Assembly (NCBI GenBank): GCA_002405405.1
Contig: DHLT01000075.1
Coordinates: forward strand, 1-7,487
DNA from: Ignavibacteria bacterium UBA4661
GTDB lineage: Bacteria; Bacteroidota; Ignavibacteria; Kapaibacteriales; UBA4661
Direction: 5' to 3'
DNA length: 7,487 bases
Translations under genes and position numbers: made by a program
Notes under the pieces: model-generated
Told to the model about the DNA's origin: nothing
The model's input: the letters and a program-made list of their open reading frames with translations, nothing else
The model's database searches: none
In this document: piece by piece, positions 7,305 to 7,487 of the stretch
Layout: each line of letters opens with the position of its first letter
How positions within the stretch are numbered: the first letter of the stretch is position 1

Positions 7305-7329
7305 GACTATAAATCAAAGACTATAAGTA
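7305..7329 (-). promoter_or_regulatory. Tandem C-box operator of the controller gene
   Basis: On the - strand the upstream half-site is TACTTATAGTC (7329-7319), then TTT, then GATTTATAGTC (7315-7305). Each matches the C-protein pattern GACT-N3-AGTC at 7 of 8 fixed bases. The two share the core TTATAGTC with a 14-base repeat period. From memory this closely resembles the C.Esp1396I/C.AhdI operators, whose halves are about 15 bases apart. By analogy a dimer at the distal site would activate and a second dimer at the proximal site would repress. The region overlaps the likely -10 element. Confidence 0.75.
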
Positions 7330-7349
7330 ACATTGTAAAAAATCGTCAT
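7320..7349 (-). promoter_or_regulatory. Possible promoter of the controller-endonuclease operon
   Basis: On the - strand, ATGACG (7349-7344, 4 of 6 to TTGACA) is followed after 18 bases by TATAGT (7325-7320, 5 of 6 to TATAAT). The -10 lies inside the distal operator half. If the host uses a Bacteroidota-type sigma factor this consensus would not apply, so the call is tentative. Confidence 0.35.
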
Positions 7350-7385
7350 TCCATGTTTTAAGTTACCGATAGACTCATAAACGAG

Positions 7386-7424
7386 TAGTGTCCGAAACTT
7401 GCGTACAACAAGATCCGGACACTA
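7386..7424. repeat. Perfect 9-bp inverted repeat with nested stem
   Basis: TAGTGTCCG (7386-7394) pairs with CGGACACTA (7416-7424). Inside, CTTG (7398-7401) can pair with CAAG (7409-7412), giving a two-tier hairpin. There is no T-run on either side, so it is not a standard rho-independent terminator, though it would lie downstream of any - strand gene ending at 7478. It could mark the edge of the inserted module. Confidence 0.55.
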
Positions 7425-7431
7425 TACATGC

Positions 7432-7487
7432 ACATTTTACTCATGATAAAAACTAGGCATACAAAGCAAACTCCACGTCACACATTG
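7432..7487. repeat. Right copy of two-block direct repeat flanking the R-M module
   Basis: ACATTTTACTCA (7432-7443) and TCACACATTG (7478-7487) repeat the blocks at 4261-4272 and 4274-4283, here separated by 34 bases instead of one. On the - strand the second block reads C-AAT-GTG-TGA, the N-V-stop end of the SDR. The match runs exactly to the window edge, so its true length is unknown. Confidence 0.5.

Noticed and set aside
7386..7443. IS200/IS605-type element end (hairpin near TTAC)
   Set aside because: No transposase gene or fragment is present in the window, and TTAC is too short and common to count as a target site.

Overview
The window comes from a motile bacterium of moderate G+C content. 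It has a chromosomal-looking left part (about 1-4260) and a visibly more A+T-rich accessory right part (about 4330-7430). The left-hand genes lack clear Shine-Dalgarno sequences and have T-rich leaders. This is compatible with the Bacteroidota/Chlorobiota side of the tree, but the phylum cannot be fixed from this sequence alone.

Left part, all on the + strand: a single-domain CheY-like response regulator (67-456); a membrane-bound methyl-accepting chemotaxis protein with a six-helix N-terminus (593-2317); a DUF1446/AtuA-like protein of unknown substrate (2390-3751); and a small four-helix membrane protein (3833-4201) whose likely native N-terminus, starting at 3791, is cut off by an in-frame TGA. 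A strong rho-independent terminator (4217-4260) closes this set.

Just past the terminator, on the - strand, lie the last 19 codons and stop of a short-chain dehydrogenase (SDR) gene (4274-4333) with no body attached. The same stop-codon end (TCACACATTG on the + strand) reappears as the last ten bases of the window. A restriction-modification (R-M) module therefore appears to have been inserted at the 3' end of an SDR gene, with the 3' end present on both sides.

The module has three parts: an N6-adenine DNA methyltransferase on the + strand (4394-6274); a convergent candidate restriction endonuclease on the - strand (7080-6238); and a small XRE-type controller (C) protein (7282-7037) that overlaps the start of the endonuclease. 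In front of the C gene is a tandem operator (7305-7329) closely resembling the C-boxes of known C-protein systems. The endonuclease start inside the C gene shows only when the frame is read through two premature stops.

Both catalytic genes are broken. The methyltransferase has in-frame TAA codons at 5423 and 5762; the endonuclease has TAA and TAG at codons 28 and 38. Neither has a frameshift. The controller and its operator look intact. The simplest reading is a horizontally acquired, C-controlled type II R-M system that has been silenced by point mutations. Sequence error or stop-codon readthrough should be excluded, because a fifth in-frame stop (TGA at 3815) lies in the neighbouring membrane-protein gene.
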